Source: Lateolabrax maculatus (lineage: Eukaryota > Chordata > Actinopteri > Acropomatiformes > Lateolabracidae). Taken from it: a stretch of DNA of 64,000 nt. The DNA lies in NCBI GenBank assembly GCA_031216445.1, contig CM062196.1, positions 3,666,001 through 3,730,000 on the forward strand, in the 5' to 3' direction. The translations under genes were made by a program, and so were the position numbers. Numbering within the stretch: position 1 is the stretch's first letter; every line of letters begins with the position of its first letter. Under the pieces are notes generated by a model. It did not search any database. It saw only the letters and a program-made list of their open reading frames with translations, and had not been told where the DNA came from. Positions 49,240-61,879 of the stretch are shown here, piece after piece.

Positions 49240-52200
49240 GTAGCAGACAATATGATGCTCAAACTTTTCGTCTGATAGCGCTCACAATGCTCAAACTCCT
49301 CCTAACATGGGCGCTGTACGATAGGAAGAAGCTTGTCCGTGGTACACCTTCTGATGATTTTGAGAATGGGTCTCCTGGTGGTCTGTCATACTTACAGTAC
49401 ACCAAATACCCATTTTTCCGCTCCATGTTCTCCCACAGTTGTGCTGTCAAACATTGTTTGGGATGTATCAGATTAATACCTGCCCTTTGTAATAACATTT
49501 ACTTATTGGGTATTTAAAATATATATAAAAAACAAAACATGAAGTGTTTACTTCATTGTACACAAATATGATCAATTCTCAATTCTGTTTGGCTAAGGAA
49601 TCCATTCTGCGGTCTATTATTTCTGTTTTCTTATTTCATTTTGGGACTGTTTAAAAAGAACAACAACAAAAAAAAGCAACAACTCCTTTGTCTAAGAACT
49701 TGCTTTCATCCAACATAACAAAGCAAAGGCGGCAACCATTTTATCTTGAACTTGAAGTTTGTGCAGTCTGCATAATGATGACAATCCTGGTAAACATGCT
49801 ATGTTAGAACTACTCAGTAACTGGAACGCCAAGTAGTTTTTTTTTTTTTTTTTTGACATGTAAAGGATAATGTAAAGCCAGGTTGATGTGACACGCCAAA
49901 GCAATCCAATATCTCAAATGATCCTGATGGGGCTTGATAAGCCTGTGAACCAAAGTCATTAATCATTTTACACTTTTTAATTTTATTTTCTCTTTTACAT
50001 TAAACAAATGTAAATTTGCACAGCCTGATTATGGCCCAGTAGTCTTTCAATAAAATCTTCAATAAAGCAAATATGTGGTGTGATTTCATACTTTTCTCAA
50101 AGATGAAGCCATATTTGTTAAGATTATGCTACTCACTGCAGCACCATTTTTAATAAAGATGGTGTTGATCATGTTCTGATTGTAACAATTATAGCACACT
50201 CATAATGTGTTAATAATTCCTTATGAGCACTGCATCCACTAAGAGAAGCTATATCCCAACAGTAGAGCTGCCTGTGCAATCTACCATTCAATTCTAATTA
50301 GTTCACAGGCTTATAATGTACTTGTCTATTCTGGCGGAGGTTTTAACACATCACTGAGTCCAGTTGGTTGTCTTTTATCATTGAATGGTCTCATCAGCTC
50401 AATATTCCACTAAGCCTCTAAAGCAGCACAGCAGGGAGATTTTTATTTTTTTTCAAATTGAAAAACCCTAATCTGTGCCAGAGAGAATTTCCATATCTGC
50501 TACTCTGTTGATTCAGAAACTGCTTGGCCTGTCTCTGAACTGACCAGTGAGCGTTGGATTGTAGCAGAGGGTTTTTTCGGTTCAGGCAGGCGCTTTGGCT
50601 ACAGTATGACGCTGCACTTCTGTCTGGCCAACTTCTGCAGCGCTGAGCAGTAGTGGTGACTGTATTTGCTGTCTCCAACTGCTTGAAGCCCATCTGGGCA
50701 GTGCTTTACAAAATCTAAATAATTTGTTGACTTGCTCAATTAAATTGTTGTCTCATTTCTGCTTGGTTAAATGTGAACACTGACAACAACAACAACAAAT
50801 ACCAGTACAGTAGATGATTACAGGGATTATGTTCCAGGTTTGACTTCTGCTCAAAAGATGGCCATTTCAAAAAAGTGTTCTCTACAGCTGGAACCCATGC
50901 TGTATTTAGATTAAGAAATTCAAAGACAATAGCCTCTATGACTGGCCATGCTGTCACAGAAGTTGATCTGAAATGCACAGATCTTATCGCTGCCTTCCCA
51001 CTCCATAAATCACTGAACCAGTTTGACAGTCTGCAGGTCTCCAGTATCTATGAACAAATCACCTCATTGTGCTCAAACTGAACATCTGGATCTGGAAGTC
51101 TGCAAACTTCTCTGCTCCTAGATAACACACATATCACACCTTTACAACAGTGCTGAGACTGCAGTGAGGGGTCTATTGAAAAGCTGTTTCTCGGCGCCGT
51201 GTGACACATAACATCTGCAAGTCATCCGACACATTGCAGAATTATCTCTCTCTCTCTCCAGAGATGAGTTGTGCCCTGAAGACAAACTGCAGAGATGAAT
51301 CTCCATAATTGTCTCCCTCCTTCACAGTTGCTGTGAAAGTGGGGGCCCGGTTCTCATGGCAAGCAAAAGTAGCCACATCTGTTTGGATAAATGGAGCAGC
51401 AGTTTTCAAACTCAAATGCCTGGTTACCTGACAGAGACTTTATGTTCTTTTAAAAAAAACAATGCAGTCTTCCTTTAAATTAGATCACAAACTACTCCCA
51501 TAGCAGATTTTTGCAGCAAGAGTTATTTGAGAAGTTATGAGTGTTTTGACACTTTTTTCCCTCTCTGTAAAAACTTGTCACCATTGGATTCCATTCTAAC
51601 TGACATAAATTCAAGTTGATACTGCTGCCTTCATGCCTCTAGGGGCTCAGGGTTTGATCCACACAAGATGGGTTTTTGGTAAAGTAAAGTATCACTTTTT
51701 GTGATAAAAAGCCACCACCAGTAGCCAGTAAAGAAAGTGACCTGAAATAAGGGTAATCACAAAGTACCCTGTGGAGTTTTGACCTCTATTCGTGTGTGTG
51801 GGTCCCTGTTTTGTTTGTATCGTGCACACGCATGTGGACACGCACAGCCTCGTGCACACACGTGGGTGATGCTATCCACTAATCAACAGGTGGGTACGGC
51901 GCAAAAATGCACACAAATGGGCCAACAAAAGGACTTCTCACAGGTAAACATGGTTGTAAACGATGCAGCATTTAAACTAGTAAAATTGGAGGTAAATGCA
52001 TTCGACATGTTTGTTGGACCTGAAAGATTCAGTGAGTAATTCTAAATGTAAATATTACTTTGTTTGGTTACAAGAAAACACCACAGAGCACCTTTAACAA
52101 AAACTGTGCCTAAGCATGCTAAAAGACCAGCCTTGTCTCTTAAGAATTATATTTACTATGAAGAACACCAAATATATTAAAATATATATATTATTCCACA

Positions 52201-54035
52201 TGGATTATCAGTAAAACAGTCAGTGACAATGTATTTTATTTGTTTTCCCTGAAATATGTGCTCCAAGCAACTAAAGCATAATAAATGTTGTTCCAATCCA
52301 ACACTCACTTCTAGGTTGAACCACGACCCAGAATGCGTTTACAATATTCAATAATTACAGACCAAAATGTTTTAGTAGCCAAAACCTAATCACATGCTCC
52401 GTACACCCACCATCCACCATGACCTCCCTGTGACTTCTCCGCTGTAGTTGAACATAGCATCTCCTGGACTGGAAAAACAAAACATTGCTAGTAAACACAG
52501 TCCAGGCAGCAATTAAGTTCCCTCCAAAATAATTGTAGTATATAAATATAATTTAGGAGACAGGCTGGTAAAGGTCATGGCTGCAAGATGAACGTAGACA
52601 TTATGCAGCGGACCATTGCAGACCAAACCTAGAGGTTTATCATTGGGTTAAAATATGTTTTAAATCCTGTTTGAGGCTTGTGTTCTGTTGCCCGTGTAAT
52701 AGCAACCTTGTCTCCAGCAAATTACATCTAATGCTGCTAAATTGCAATAGCAATTTATGTTAGTTGGCAACGTTTTGTTGGATGTAGTGCGATGTTCTTG
52801 CAGTGCAGTGAAAAAGTTGCAGTGGAGGAGGCCAAGGTGGACAGCTCGGTATAATAAACCAGGGTTTCCTTGAAAAGCTACTGACTGATTCTCATTTCTT
52901 AACATCAACAAATTAGATTACTGAAAGAATGTTTTGCAAATGGAAAATCAGTTTTCAAATCCCATTTCAATCTTCAACCCTCTCTAAAATGAATTAATGT
53001 ATTCCCATATATTACCTTTTGATAACCCGTGGTTGAGGCTGTGTGATTGATTTGTGTTGTACATCTGTGTTTGAATCAAATTTAACAGACTTTCTGGTGG
53101 CTCAAAATACATCTTAGTTATAGTCCTTATCAAGACGTGTATCAAATCAGTATGAGAAACATAACAACCACTACTGTGTTGCTGTGTTGTTGTTCAGTAT
53201 GCACACTGTCACTGTCAGTCAGAATAGCACAAGTTTTAGCATGGTGGTCATAATCTACCTGGGGCACATAAATGACATTGAAATCATCAATCTCTGTGTG
53301 TGGAGAGTCCTCTGCAACACTTCAGAGCTGCTCTATCAGCAGCCATCAGTTCAGTGTGATGAGCTCCTGGCTTGTGAGGGTAATGTGTGACATGGAGCCA
53401 ATGTCCTTTCATTCCTCATTTCACTTTAAAGCTCTCTACATGTTGGCTCAGCGTGATGAAGTTTGGATTTCATTCCTCCCTCTGCCCCACTCCAATCTGT
53501 CTCAGTCATAGAGATCCACATGTCCTGGCTGATTTTTGGATAAAACACCTCTACTTCATTTTAATTGATCAACTGAAGTTATAATAAGAAGCTTATTTTC
53601 AAGTGTATTGTTGCATTAAACAGAATGCATGCATAGAGAATAAGCAAATATTTAGACAGGACATCAGTATCTTTGATGAGACAAATGGCAAAATAATAAA
53701 ACAAAATATGAAACCATGCAAGTATTTTGTTGTCTATAAGCACACGGCTTATAAGTTATGACCATACCAAATAAAGAAATATGAATGTTGTGGTTGTTTA
53801 TCTGGTTGCTGTTGGTACTCTTGAAGCATCTCTCCGATACGGTTAGTGCTGTTCGTATTTTCTGTGGTTAAAGATGCATCATGAGGAGTGATGATCTTGT
53901 TTTCCACATGTGTAACTCTGCTGAGACAGCCCTCTCTGCAAACTCACAAAGCTTGTCCTCACAAATGCACACGCACAAACACTCTCCAACTATGCATATA
54001 TATTCTTAGTCAGAAAACGGAAATATGGAATGATG
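49240..54035. other. Long non-coding stretch
   Basis: Nearly 5 kb of unique AT-rich sequence with T18 at 49837-49854, (AAC)n at 50781-50797 and a mixed CACACG-type purine-pyrimidine region at 51820-51865. The frame at 49200-49517 (+) has no domain. No gene is supported. Confidence 0.5.
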
Positions 54036-54038
54036 TCG

Positions 54039-54040
<2 letters not shown>

Positions 54041-54084
<44 letters not shown>
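54041..54084 (+). repeat. (AC)22 microsatellite
   Basis: An uninterrupted dinucleotide array of about 44 bp. A T15 tract follows at 54128-54142. Confidence 0.95.
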
Positions 54085-54086
<2 letters not shown>

Positions 54087-54639
54087 TTAGTATACAAATA
54101 CATGGATCCACACAAACGCATGTTTTCTTTTTTTTTTTTTTTATCTGTGGCTTTTAGTAGGCATCTGTCCCATGTTAACATTAACAAGGGTTGCTTAGAT
54201 AGATAACTCAGTTGGCCAAGTCTCTGAGAGCTTTGGTTAGTTGGCTTACTAACAAGCCAAGAACCCCCAAAAATGACTTTGCTCAAGCTCCACCTCAGTG
54301 TTTTAAACAGTATACTACAGCCAGACATAAAGACAGTTGTACCCTACATTTGGACACATATAAATCTTTTTTACAGTGTGTATGAACTACGTGAAACTCT
54401 CAGTTCAGGTGTTGCCAAACAGCCCTGAGCCACACCTCTCCACCATGGAGACCTGGGAAGAGGACAGACTACACAAACACAGTGCACAGAGAGAGACAAG
54501 GACAACATGCACAGATAGAAGGGAAAGGGAGACAAGAGGAGAGGCTGAATCTCCTGGAAGATGAAGATCAAGAAGTGGTACAAGGCTGAAGGAATAAAAT
54601 AAAAAGCAGCTAACTGAAAGCTAAGGTGAAAAGATGAGT

Positions 54640-54899
54640 TTGAAGTTTGGATTTAAAGGCTTCAACAGAGTCAGACTGTCTAAAGTCAGCAGGTTATTCC
54701 AGAGGAAAGGGGCACGGTAAGTAAAGGCCTTGCAGCCGACTGACTTCTTTTTAAATCTGGGGACAGACAGGAGTCCTGTCTTCTGAGAGCAGAGAGAACT
54801 GGATGGAATATGAGGTTTAAGGAGATCAGACAGGTATGAAGGGGCGTTCCCATTTAAGTTATCAGAAGCCCCTTGAAGTCTGTTCTGACATGCACACAC
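54640..54899 (-). pseudogene. LINE C-terminal relic, minus strand
   Basis: The minus-strand frame reads NGNAPSYLSDLLKPHIPSSS, then LCSQKTGLLSVPRFKKKSVG, then AFTYRAPFLWNNLL. This is the conserved C-terminus of fish L2/Rex-like ORF2 (usual pattern GLAPSYLSDLL-PY-PSR-LRS, LL-VPR, RAF-V-APKLWNSLP). The frame is open for 92 codons, but no upstream reverse transcriptase is found on the right, so the copy is truncated. Unlike the other LINE pieces it lies on the minus strand. Confidence 0.82.
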
Positions 54900-55150
54900 C
54901 GCCAGTGAAGGGAAGCTACAATTGATGTAATATGGTCCATTTTTTTCTAATTTTAGTTCAGATTATAGCTGCAGCATTCTGAAACATTTGACTTTCAGCA
55001 CTAGCACATGGCATTACATTACAGTGATGAAGTTTGGAGGAAACTAAAAGGTGTGATTTAGTGTCTCTGCATCAGCCGAAGACAGGCAAGAAGAATTTGA
55101 GCTATGTTGCACAGGTGAAAAAAGGGTATCTTTGTGATTTCTTAAACAAG
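54900..55150 (-). repeat. Probable repeat sequence adjoining the LINE relic
   Basis: GCCAGTGAAGGGAAGCTAC, ATAGCTGCAGCATTCTGAAA, then GGCATTACATTACAGTGATG and CATCAGCCGAAGACAGGCAA resemble parts of a widespread fish repeat that is often read next to such LINE remnants. Boundaries are uncertain. Confidence 0.45.
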
Positions 55151-55154
55151 ACTA

Positions 55155-55550
55155 AATGGCATTAGTGGCACTTTCTTAATTATTTCCAACATCAACAATG
55201 TACTCAGTTTTTAATTAAACATCGACAAAAAGTCGAATACTTGAAGTATTCAGATAAAAATATAAATTAAACTACAATTCCATTACAACTGTACAAACTA
55301 CATCCAAATGTAGAGAAAAAAAAACCAGACTGAAAAAAACATTCCCTATTTTTGGGCTAAATAACAGCCACGACTGGCGTGACTGGCATACTTGATTTAG
55401 CCCAAAGAGCAACCTCCATGGACATCAGATACTTGGTGGATATGATCAAAAGCTTAAGGACTGAATTATTGTTTCCAAAGTCATTTATACATCAACTAAG
55501 AGCATCTTCAGCAAATAAAACCAAAGTCTCTCCACGGCTAAATATCACTA
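55155..55550. other. Non-coding stretch
   Basis: AT-rich. It may include decayed body sequence of the repeat whose terminus is at 55555-55601, but this is not clear by eye. Confidence 0.45.
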
Positions 55551-55554
55551 AGGA

Positions 55555-55601
55555 TAAATTGGAGATTATATTTTTGTGATTTGGGTGAACTGGACCTTTA
55601 A
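55555..55601 (-). repeat. Terminus of teleost repeat (family of 44467-44850), reverse copy
   Basis: TTTTTGTGATTTGGGTGAAC followed by TGGACCTTTAAT is the complement of the TTAAAGGGTCAGTTC-CCCAA terminus seen at 44467. Only the end is clearly preserved. Confidence 0.5.
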
Positions 55602-55791
55602 TTTTGATCGGAACCCAAAATATTGTTTTTCATGTGTCTCCTGTAGCAAAGATAATAAACTGTATAGTCAACCATTATTTGTGCAGCTAGTTCTCCAAGT
55701 TACCTAAATGTTTGCACCAGCTGAGATTGCTGGGAAAATTGTAATGCAATTGCCATTTAGCCAACTTTGTTAGATAAGGTTTGCTAAGAGG

Positions 55792-55850
<59 letters not shown>
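55792..55850 (+). repeat. (CA)29 microsatellite
   Basis: About 59 bp of uninterrupted CA, the longest pure dinucleotide array in the window. Confidence 0.95.
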
Positions 55851-55853
<3 letters not shown>

Positions 55854-55854
55854 A

Positions 55855-57115
55855 CCTTCCCACATACATTTGGTTTCAGCCGGGAAACGTGATTGCCGGT
55901 GACAACTGCTGTGACGTAGCAGCCTGCCAGCAGGTGCTTCGGGCTCCTTGCCCACTCTCTGAACTGGCCACAGAGGAATATCTGTCAGGCCTGGTTACTG
56001 GCGTTGCTATCTAGCGCCGGCACTTTCAGTGTATTTGGGAGCTCAGCAGAGGAAGGGTGTGTGTGTGTTTGTGTGCATGTGTCAGAGAGAGAATCTGAGT
56101 GTCAGGGAGTGGAGGCTACAGACAATGAAACAGGAAAAACATGTAGTCACTAGAGGAGGACCACCTTCTCAGAGCGTCTGCTGTGCAGATGCATGTTGCA
56201 AATTATAGACTTGAATTGGCTTCTATTCCAAGGGAAAATGTATGTCTCACATGCTCTTCTATACCCACAAGACTTGAGTTTATGCACAAAAGTTGTTGAT
56301 TTCTCCACTGAAGACGAGCCTGTCTTTAGCATAACGCTTTTTAAAATGCTTAAGTGCTGTGTTGAGTATTCACACAGGAATACTCTGGCAATGTAGATAT
56401 GCGTACAGAGTACTTCAGTACAGTTCTGCCTGGATCAACAAACTAACAAAAGCTTTGCTGCAAAATGTTGGTTTCTGGGGTTTTCGTGAATCAAACTGTT
56501 TTTTTCCCCGACTTTTTGGGTTGACTGTGTATGGAGATTATGCACGTCATCCAGGATATTACCTTTAAAAAATTGTATGTACGGTAGCCAAACAATTATG
56601 GGTCTGGCAGTGCCTCCGATGTTATTTTGTGAGGGACTTATTAATTGAATGTACAACCCTGGAATTATCTAGAGAGCAGGAATGAACAGTTGCCAGTGCT
56701 TAGTTTGCCAGTGATTAACACCACCCTCACTATAATCTCACTCAAGACATTTTTTTTAAATAAAATAAATAAATACTTGAAACATGCACTTTTGTTACGT
56801 GGCAACTGAGCAATCTCCATCTGCTGATGAATACTGTGAGATGGGGTTGAAGGCTTGGGAAACTACTAAGAAGTTTCACAAACAAACTAACCAATGGAGG
56901 CAGCGGTAGACCAGCAGGACCTCTGTTCTGCGGTAAAATGACTCAAAAGCCTTAGTTCCCTGTTGTTTTCATTACCTTAATGTTGCAGCTGGTAACGCAA
57001 ATTTCAATTACTATATATAAACTGCTCGGTAGCTTGTGAATTCTTCCTTTGTGATCACTAAAGTCTTATTGATGTTATATCCTAATTTATTTGTTGATTA
57101 TATTTTGTATAATTA
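55855..57115. other. Non-coding stretch
   Basis: Unique sequence with a (TG)n-rich patch at 56059-56080. Short frames without domains. Confidence 0.55.
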
Positions 57116-57120
57116 ATCTA

Positions 57121-57294
57121 AGTATACTAATAGCTAAAGCTGTCAGATAATTGTAGTGGAGTAAATATTTCCCTCTGAAATGTTGTGGAGTAGAAGTATA
57201 TAGTAGCAGAAAATGGAAATACTCAAGTACAAGTAGCTCAAAACTGTACATTGTACATGAGTAAATGGAATTAGTTACTTTCCATCACGGGTGT
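57121..57294 (-). repeat. Teleost short interspersed repeat
   Basis: TAGCTAAAGCTGTCAGATAA, TGTAGTGGAGTAAATATTT, CCCTCTGAAATGTTGTGGAG, AGAAGTATATAGTAGCAG, AAATGGAAATACTCAAGTAC, then TGAGTAAATGGAATTAGTTA and CTTTCCATCACGGG match a very common percomorph repeat block by block. The terminus faces right. A short piece of the opposite orientation is at 1929-1975. Confidence 0.8.
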
Positions 57295-57299
57295 TGAGG

Positions 57300-58920
57300 T
57301 ATTAAGTCCTTTAGCATTCAGCTTCTGAGAGCAGTGAGCTCGGGCTTCGCTCAGTTCCATTTGCAGACTTTTCCATCACAGAACATCCAGATGACCTATT
57401 TAGCAGATGTCTTTCAAAGCGCAGTGATTGTAAAATGCATCTTTGAATGATTTGCTATCATGAATATTAATGCGTCGCTTTGTATTCCTCTCCTTTTCTC
57501 ACTTTCAAATGGCATAATAGGGACTGGGCTGTACGGATGTGAAATAAACTTTAAAACAGAGGGTTAAACAGAGGATCGTCTGAATTAATGTAGGATGTAG
57601 AATCTGGCCAGACAAATCAATGCATGAAACACCTACACATGTATCTGACTGGCACTGTGAATTAACAAAGTTTATGTTAAAAGTTGGATCTTTTTCTAAA
57701 AATCATATATTTTACATCTAGTTTTTGCTCTACATTGCGCTGCATTAGTCTTGTCAAGCAGCAATGATCTCTCCCGAATGGCAATCTGGCAGTGGGCTTT
57801 CCAATATGGAGTGATGAGTGATGTGTCGTGTGTAAATTGTCCCAAATGGATCAAACTTATTGATTTCTGAGTGTTGGCTCTTGGATCTTTTGAGCTCTGT
57901 GCTTCTGCGGCAGAATGATTACTTTTTCATCATCTCATTGATATTTCATCATTATTGTACTTCTCCTTCCTTCCTTCCAAACTACTACTGCCAACTGCAC
58001 TTCTGAAAAGCAATTATGCTATGGATGTCTATCTTTTCCCCTCTTAGGAAACCGACCATATGCCAGGGCACCTTTAGAATACAGAGATGTTATATTCATA
58101 CTGTAAATGGCAGTCCCACCTTTTCACTTTGAGTTGTTTTTGAGCTTTTTTGCTTCACCCATTAGCCATGCAGTGACACTTCTCGTTTGTTTGTGCTGCA
58201 CCCCCCGTGCCCACTGAAGTTTGCTGCCATAGGATCCCACTTACACAGAATAATGATCATGTTTGTCACACCTTTGTTGCTGAGGCAAATAAGATGCATC
58301 ACTGCCATCATTTAAATGCAAATGATGGGTTGGAAAGGCATAATCTGAATTTTAAGATTACCTACATTGATTATAGGCTTGCCTGTGGATTTAAAATTGC
58401 AGTTTACTGCATGGCTGCAACAATATACATAATGATAACAATTACAGAATACACTATGTTGAGGATTAATTACAAAAGGAATCAAAATATCATGGAGCAA
58501 AAAGGCAAAGAAAAGAAAAATGTCAGTGTCTAAAAAACAGCTTGTACTGAGGGAAGCTGTTACTTGTCCCGTCTGGAGGTGTGGTAGGAGGCGTGTTGAC
58601 TTGACAATAGTGTTTGATGTGTTAGTAGGGGAAGGGCACCTGCCAACCAGCACCACAGCATCACGTCACATCATGACATCAGATAAAATGAGAGGAAAGC
58701 GTCTGGTCCAAAACCTTAAAGCTGAACAAGGCAGGATTTGTATGTAAAAATAATTGACCTATTTGCACAAGTAAAAATATTGTGCGTGTGATAACTGGAG
58801 GCGGAATAACTGACAGCTAACTACCAAATTCTCTTCAAAAAGAAGCAAACAAGCGTGGCATCTAGAGAAAGCTGATCTCAGAAATGCTATATTGTTTGCC
58901 TGTTTGGTATCCTTCAGCAC
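57300..58920. other. Non-coding stretch
   Basis: Unique AT-rich sequence. The part at 57400-57500 (CTATCATGAATATTAATGCG and around) has a conserved-element look but no test is possible here. The overlapping frames at 58207-58533 (+) and 58312-58656 (-) have no domain. Confidence 0.5.
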
Positions 58921-58924
58921 AGTG

Positions 58925-59181
58925 GTACTAAAAACTGTGGGGCAGGCCGCCTTTATGTGGCTCAGAGGCTCCACAGTGGAGCGGCTGTTGGTCAGGAAGT
59001 AGAGTGGGTCGTCCATTGGTGGTTCGATCCTGGCAGGCCCACATCGAAGTCTCTTCATGCAAAACACTGAACCTCAAATTGCCCCCTCCTGCCGTTATCG
59101 AAGTGTGTGCGTGTGCGTGTGAACGGGAGGCATTGTGAAGTGCTTTGTCTTGCTTAGGTAGAAAAGTGCAGTCCATTTTCC
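58925..59181 (+). repeat. Teleost tRNA-derived SINE-like repeat, forward copy
   Basis: A tRNA-like B box (GGTTCGATCC) lies at 59021-59030, preceded by GAGTGGGTCGTCCATTGGT. Downstream come TCGAAGTCTCTTCATGCAAA, ACACTGAACCTCAAATTGC, a TGTGTGCGTGTGCGTGTGAA stretch, TGTGAAGTGCTTTGTCTTGC, and the end GTAGAAAAGTGCAGTCCATT. The order is that of a common fish repeat and mirrors the reverse copy at 40640-40855. A clear A box is not seen, so the tRNA-like head may be partial. Confidence 0.78.
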
Positions 59182-59189
59182 ACCGCATG

Positions 59190-61830
59190 AGGGGAGTGAC
59201 CCGGGGGAAATGTGTAAGAGAAACAACTGAATAAATCTGATTTACTTAGGGAACACAACAAGATAGTAAGAACAAGACGGACAGAGTTCAAAACATGAAC
59301 AAAGGTGGACTGAGTTGAAAAGAGAAAAGAAGTCCAGACAACGCTCATTAAGTAAGCAAGTTAATTTCAGGCTGAAGTCAGGACATTATGACAAAGCCGA
59401 TCTTGCTCTGGGCTTCACTGTCAATGTAGTGGGAGAACCTTGTGTCATGCAGTTCATGTTCTTGATAACACTTTTCAATAAGATAACAGTAAGTTTCCAC
59501 AAAATTGATAATTGTTGAGGCAAAATGTTTTTCCCTAACATACAGTAACAAAACCACTCTCTCTCTTTGTCTACCTACCTGGATCAGCACGGGACCCTTG
59601 CGCTGTCCTAACAGCATCTAGTCTAAACGAGGTGAGCAGAGTGGCCGCTATGCCAAATGGACACATAAAAAGGAGACATTAATGGACTGAAGAGCGGCAT
59701 AAATCTACCAGCCAAGCCTTCTACTCCAACGCCTGTGTGAGCAGGCCGATGTAGAAGGAGAGGACGAAACGCCCCAGGTGAGGCATATATCTCTGGCATC
59801 TAATTATACTGACTCTAAGTGCCAATGACATCACACATCCCACAAGGAAAAACGGAAAATACAATTATTTCTCCATTTATATGAAGAGCATTGCAAGAAA
59901 ATATGCTCTGTGCTTTTTTAATGTTATTTGCCATGACATTTCTGCATTATTAAATAGAGGAGGCAGGCACCTTATGGAAGTCTTGCTCTGATATCTGTTG
60001 CAGAATTATGGATAATATAATATAATCACATATATCATGTATAACTTTGGGGCTTTTTTCTAAGTTTTCTTATTGTAAGTTTCATCATAACATGCTAATG
60101 TTTGTTGCAAGTGCTGCTGCATGTGTGGTAAGATCATTCCAGGCACTATTAAAATCTTTATGCCTACTCATTCCCACAAAAATATAAATAAAATCCCAAC
60201 AGGTGTTGAACAGGCCCATTTGTACTGCAGGAAAATTACTGTTGAAGAGGTGTTTGTCATCAAATGTCCCTCGTTGTTGTGCAGAGCAGTAGAGTGCAAA
60301 ATTACAACCATTTTATGTAAATTCAAAATGAGATCCATCATTTTGAAACTGAATCCTTCAAGCTCTTATATATGACTGATGACACACATTAAGAACAAAT
60401 TATGGTACTTCTTAACCAAATGCAGGTAACATAAGTATTTTGTTGACAAAATTAGTTCACACTGGATCTATAACTGACTTTGAAAGATAAAAATCTGTAG
60501 CATTTCCACATAAAATTAATGACCCTGACTGTTTTGGGGCTCTCCGCTGGTGACTGTTACAGCACAGTGGAGTCCAATCATGTGCTGTGGACTGTTTCCT
60601 TCCAAACAATCAAGTTAATCAGGGGAAAACATCTACAGCTGATGTGCTTGGTTGGAAGAGAAACCTTCAGAGTCTTGGCTGGCCAAGGCACTTGGACAAA
60701 AAAAAAAAAAACATCTAAAACACCACATAGACCACAGAATGATTCATATACTATCAAATATATATTTTTAATGACCTCAATTTAATTTGGCATTTATAAT
60801 AAAAAAATATTAAGTCCATACAACACACTAAGAGCATGTTGTATAAGCAAATTAATTCAACAAGGCCAGGTGAATAACTGCCATGCTCCCATTAGCTGTG
60901 CCAGTGTGTATCACCAAGGCCAGGTGAAATTGCTGAAATTAAATATGGCATGTGTCATTAAACATGATGCTTAATCTTTATCCTGATCAAACAGCATAGT
61001 CTGGCAAATGCTGTGGTAAAGGTTTTTGAAGATGAGTTGTATTCTGTTTAAAAAGGTATAAGCTATTGTCTTGGCTATATAAATGCAGTTTTAATTGGAG
61101 TGAGCCAGCTGGAAAAATCTAACTATTCAGTATAAATGCCTTTTTCCCTCCCCATGTATTAATGTATTTCAATAGCTGTTTTTTTTAATAGCTGGTGGAT
61201 ACTTGTGCAGAGGAAAATATGGCACTTTTATATAAATGTCTGTGATGGAGTGTACAATTCCCTGTGATGTTGCAAAACCCTGCAAGGAATCCGTGATTTA
61301 CTCCACTTTACTCCTGCTGTCAGTTGTTTGTCCCTGTCTGGAACCTGAACCAATGCATGTACCTATTACCAACAATATGGGGTTTAGTTTCCTGAGAAAG
61401 GACACTTTGACAAGAGAACATGGGGTTCAACCCACCAACCCTGGAATCAGTGGAGGATCCTCTCTACCTTCTGATATATACTGTGATATTTAAAAACAGC
61501 ATCCGGGGATCAACTGGCTCGATGAACACAAGCAGAAAGATCACTGACCAGTTATGGTGAGTTCAGAATTGTGAAATGTTTATTTTTTTTGACAGTGTGG
61601 GAAAGTGTAAGTGATGGAGAAGATTAGATATGAAGAAAATTCATGAAAGGCAGAAAGTTAGAGAAAAGGTCTTCCATATTGAACGTTTGCCAAGGCTCTT
61701 CTTGAAATATCTGCCAACATGGTGTATTCTTAAAGTGGTGGGGTGCTGAATGTATATCCTGTATTTGGGCGATAGAGTCAAGCAAGTAAAAGACACACAA
61801 ACCATCATTAAACATGGACCAATGGGCACT
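59190..61830. other. Non-coding stretch
   Basis: Unique AT-rich sequence. A12-13 lies at 60700-60712. Two similar AAGGCCAGGTGAA words occur at 60863 and 60917, 54 bp apart. No gene is recognised. Confidence 0.5.
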
Positions 61831-61833
61831 AAT

Positions 61834-61835
<2 letters not shown>

Positions 61836-61873
<38 letters not shown>
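61836..61873. repeat. (AT)18 microsatellite
   Basis: An uninterrupted AT run of about 38 bp. Confidence 0.95.
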
Positions 61874-61875
<2 letters not shown>

Positions 61876-61879
61876 AATG

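Noticed and set aside
59000..59040. Possible tRNA gene at the GGTTCGATCC box
   Set aside because: No acceptor stem or anticodon arm can be drawn; the context is a dispersed SINE-like repeat.
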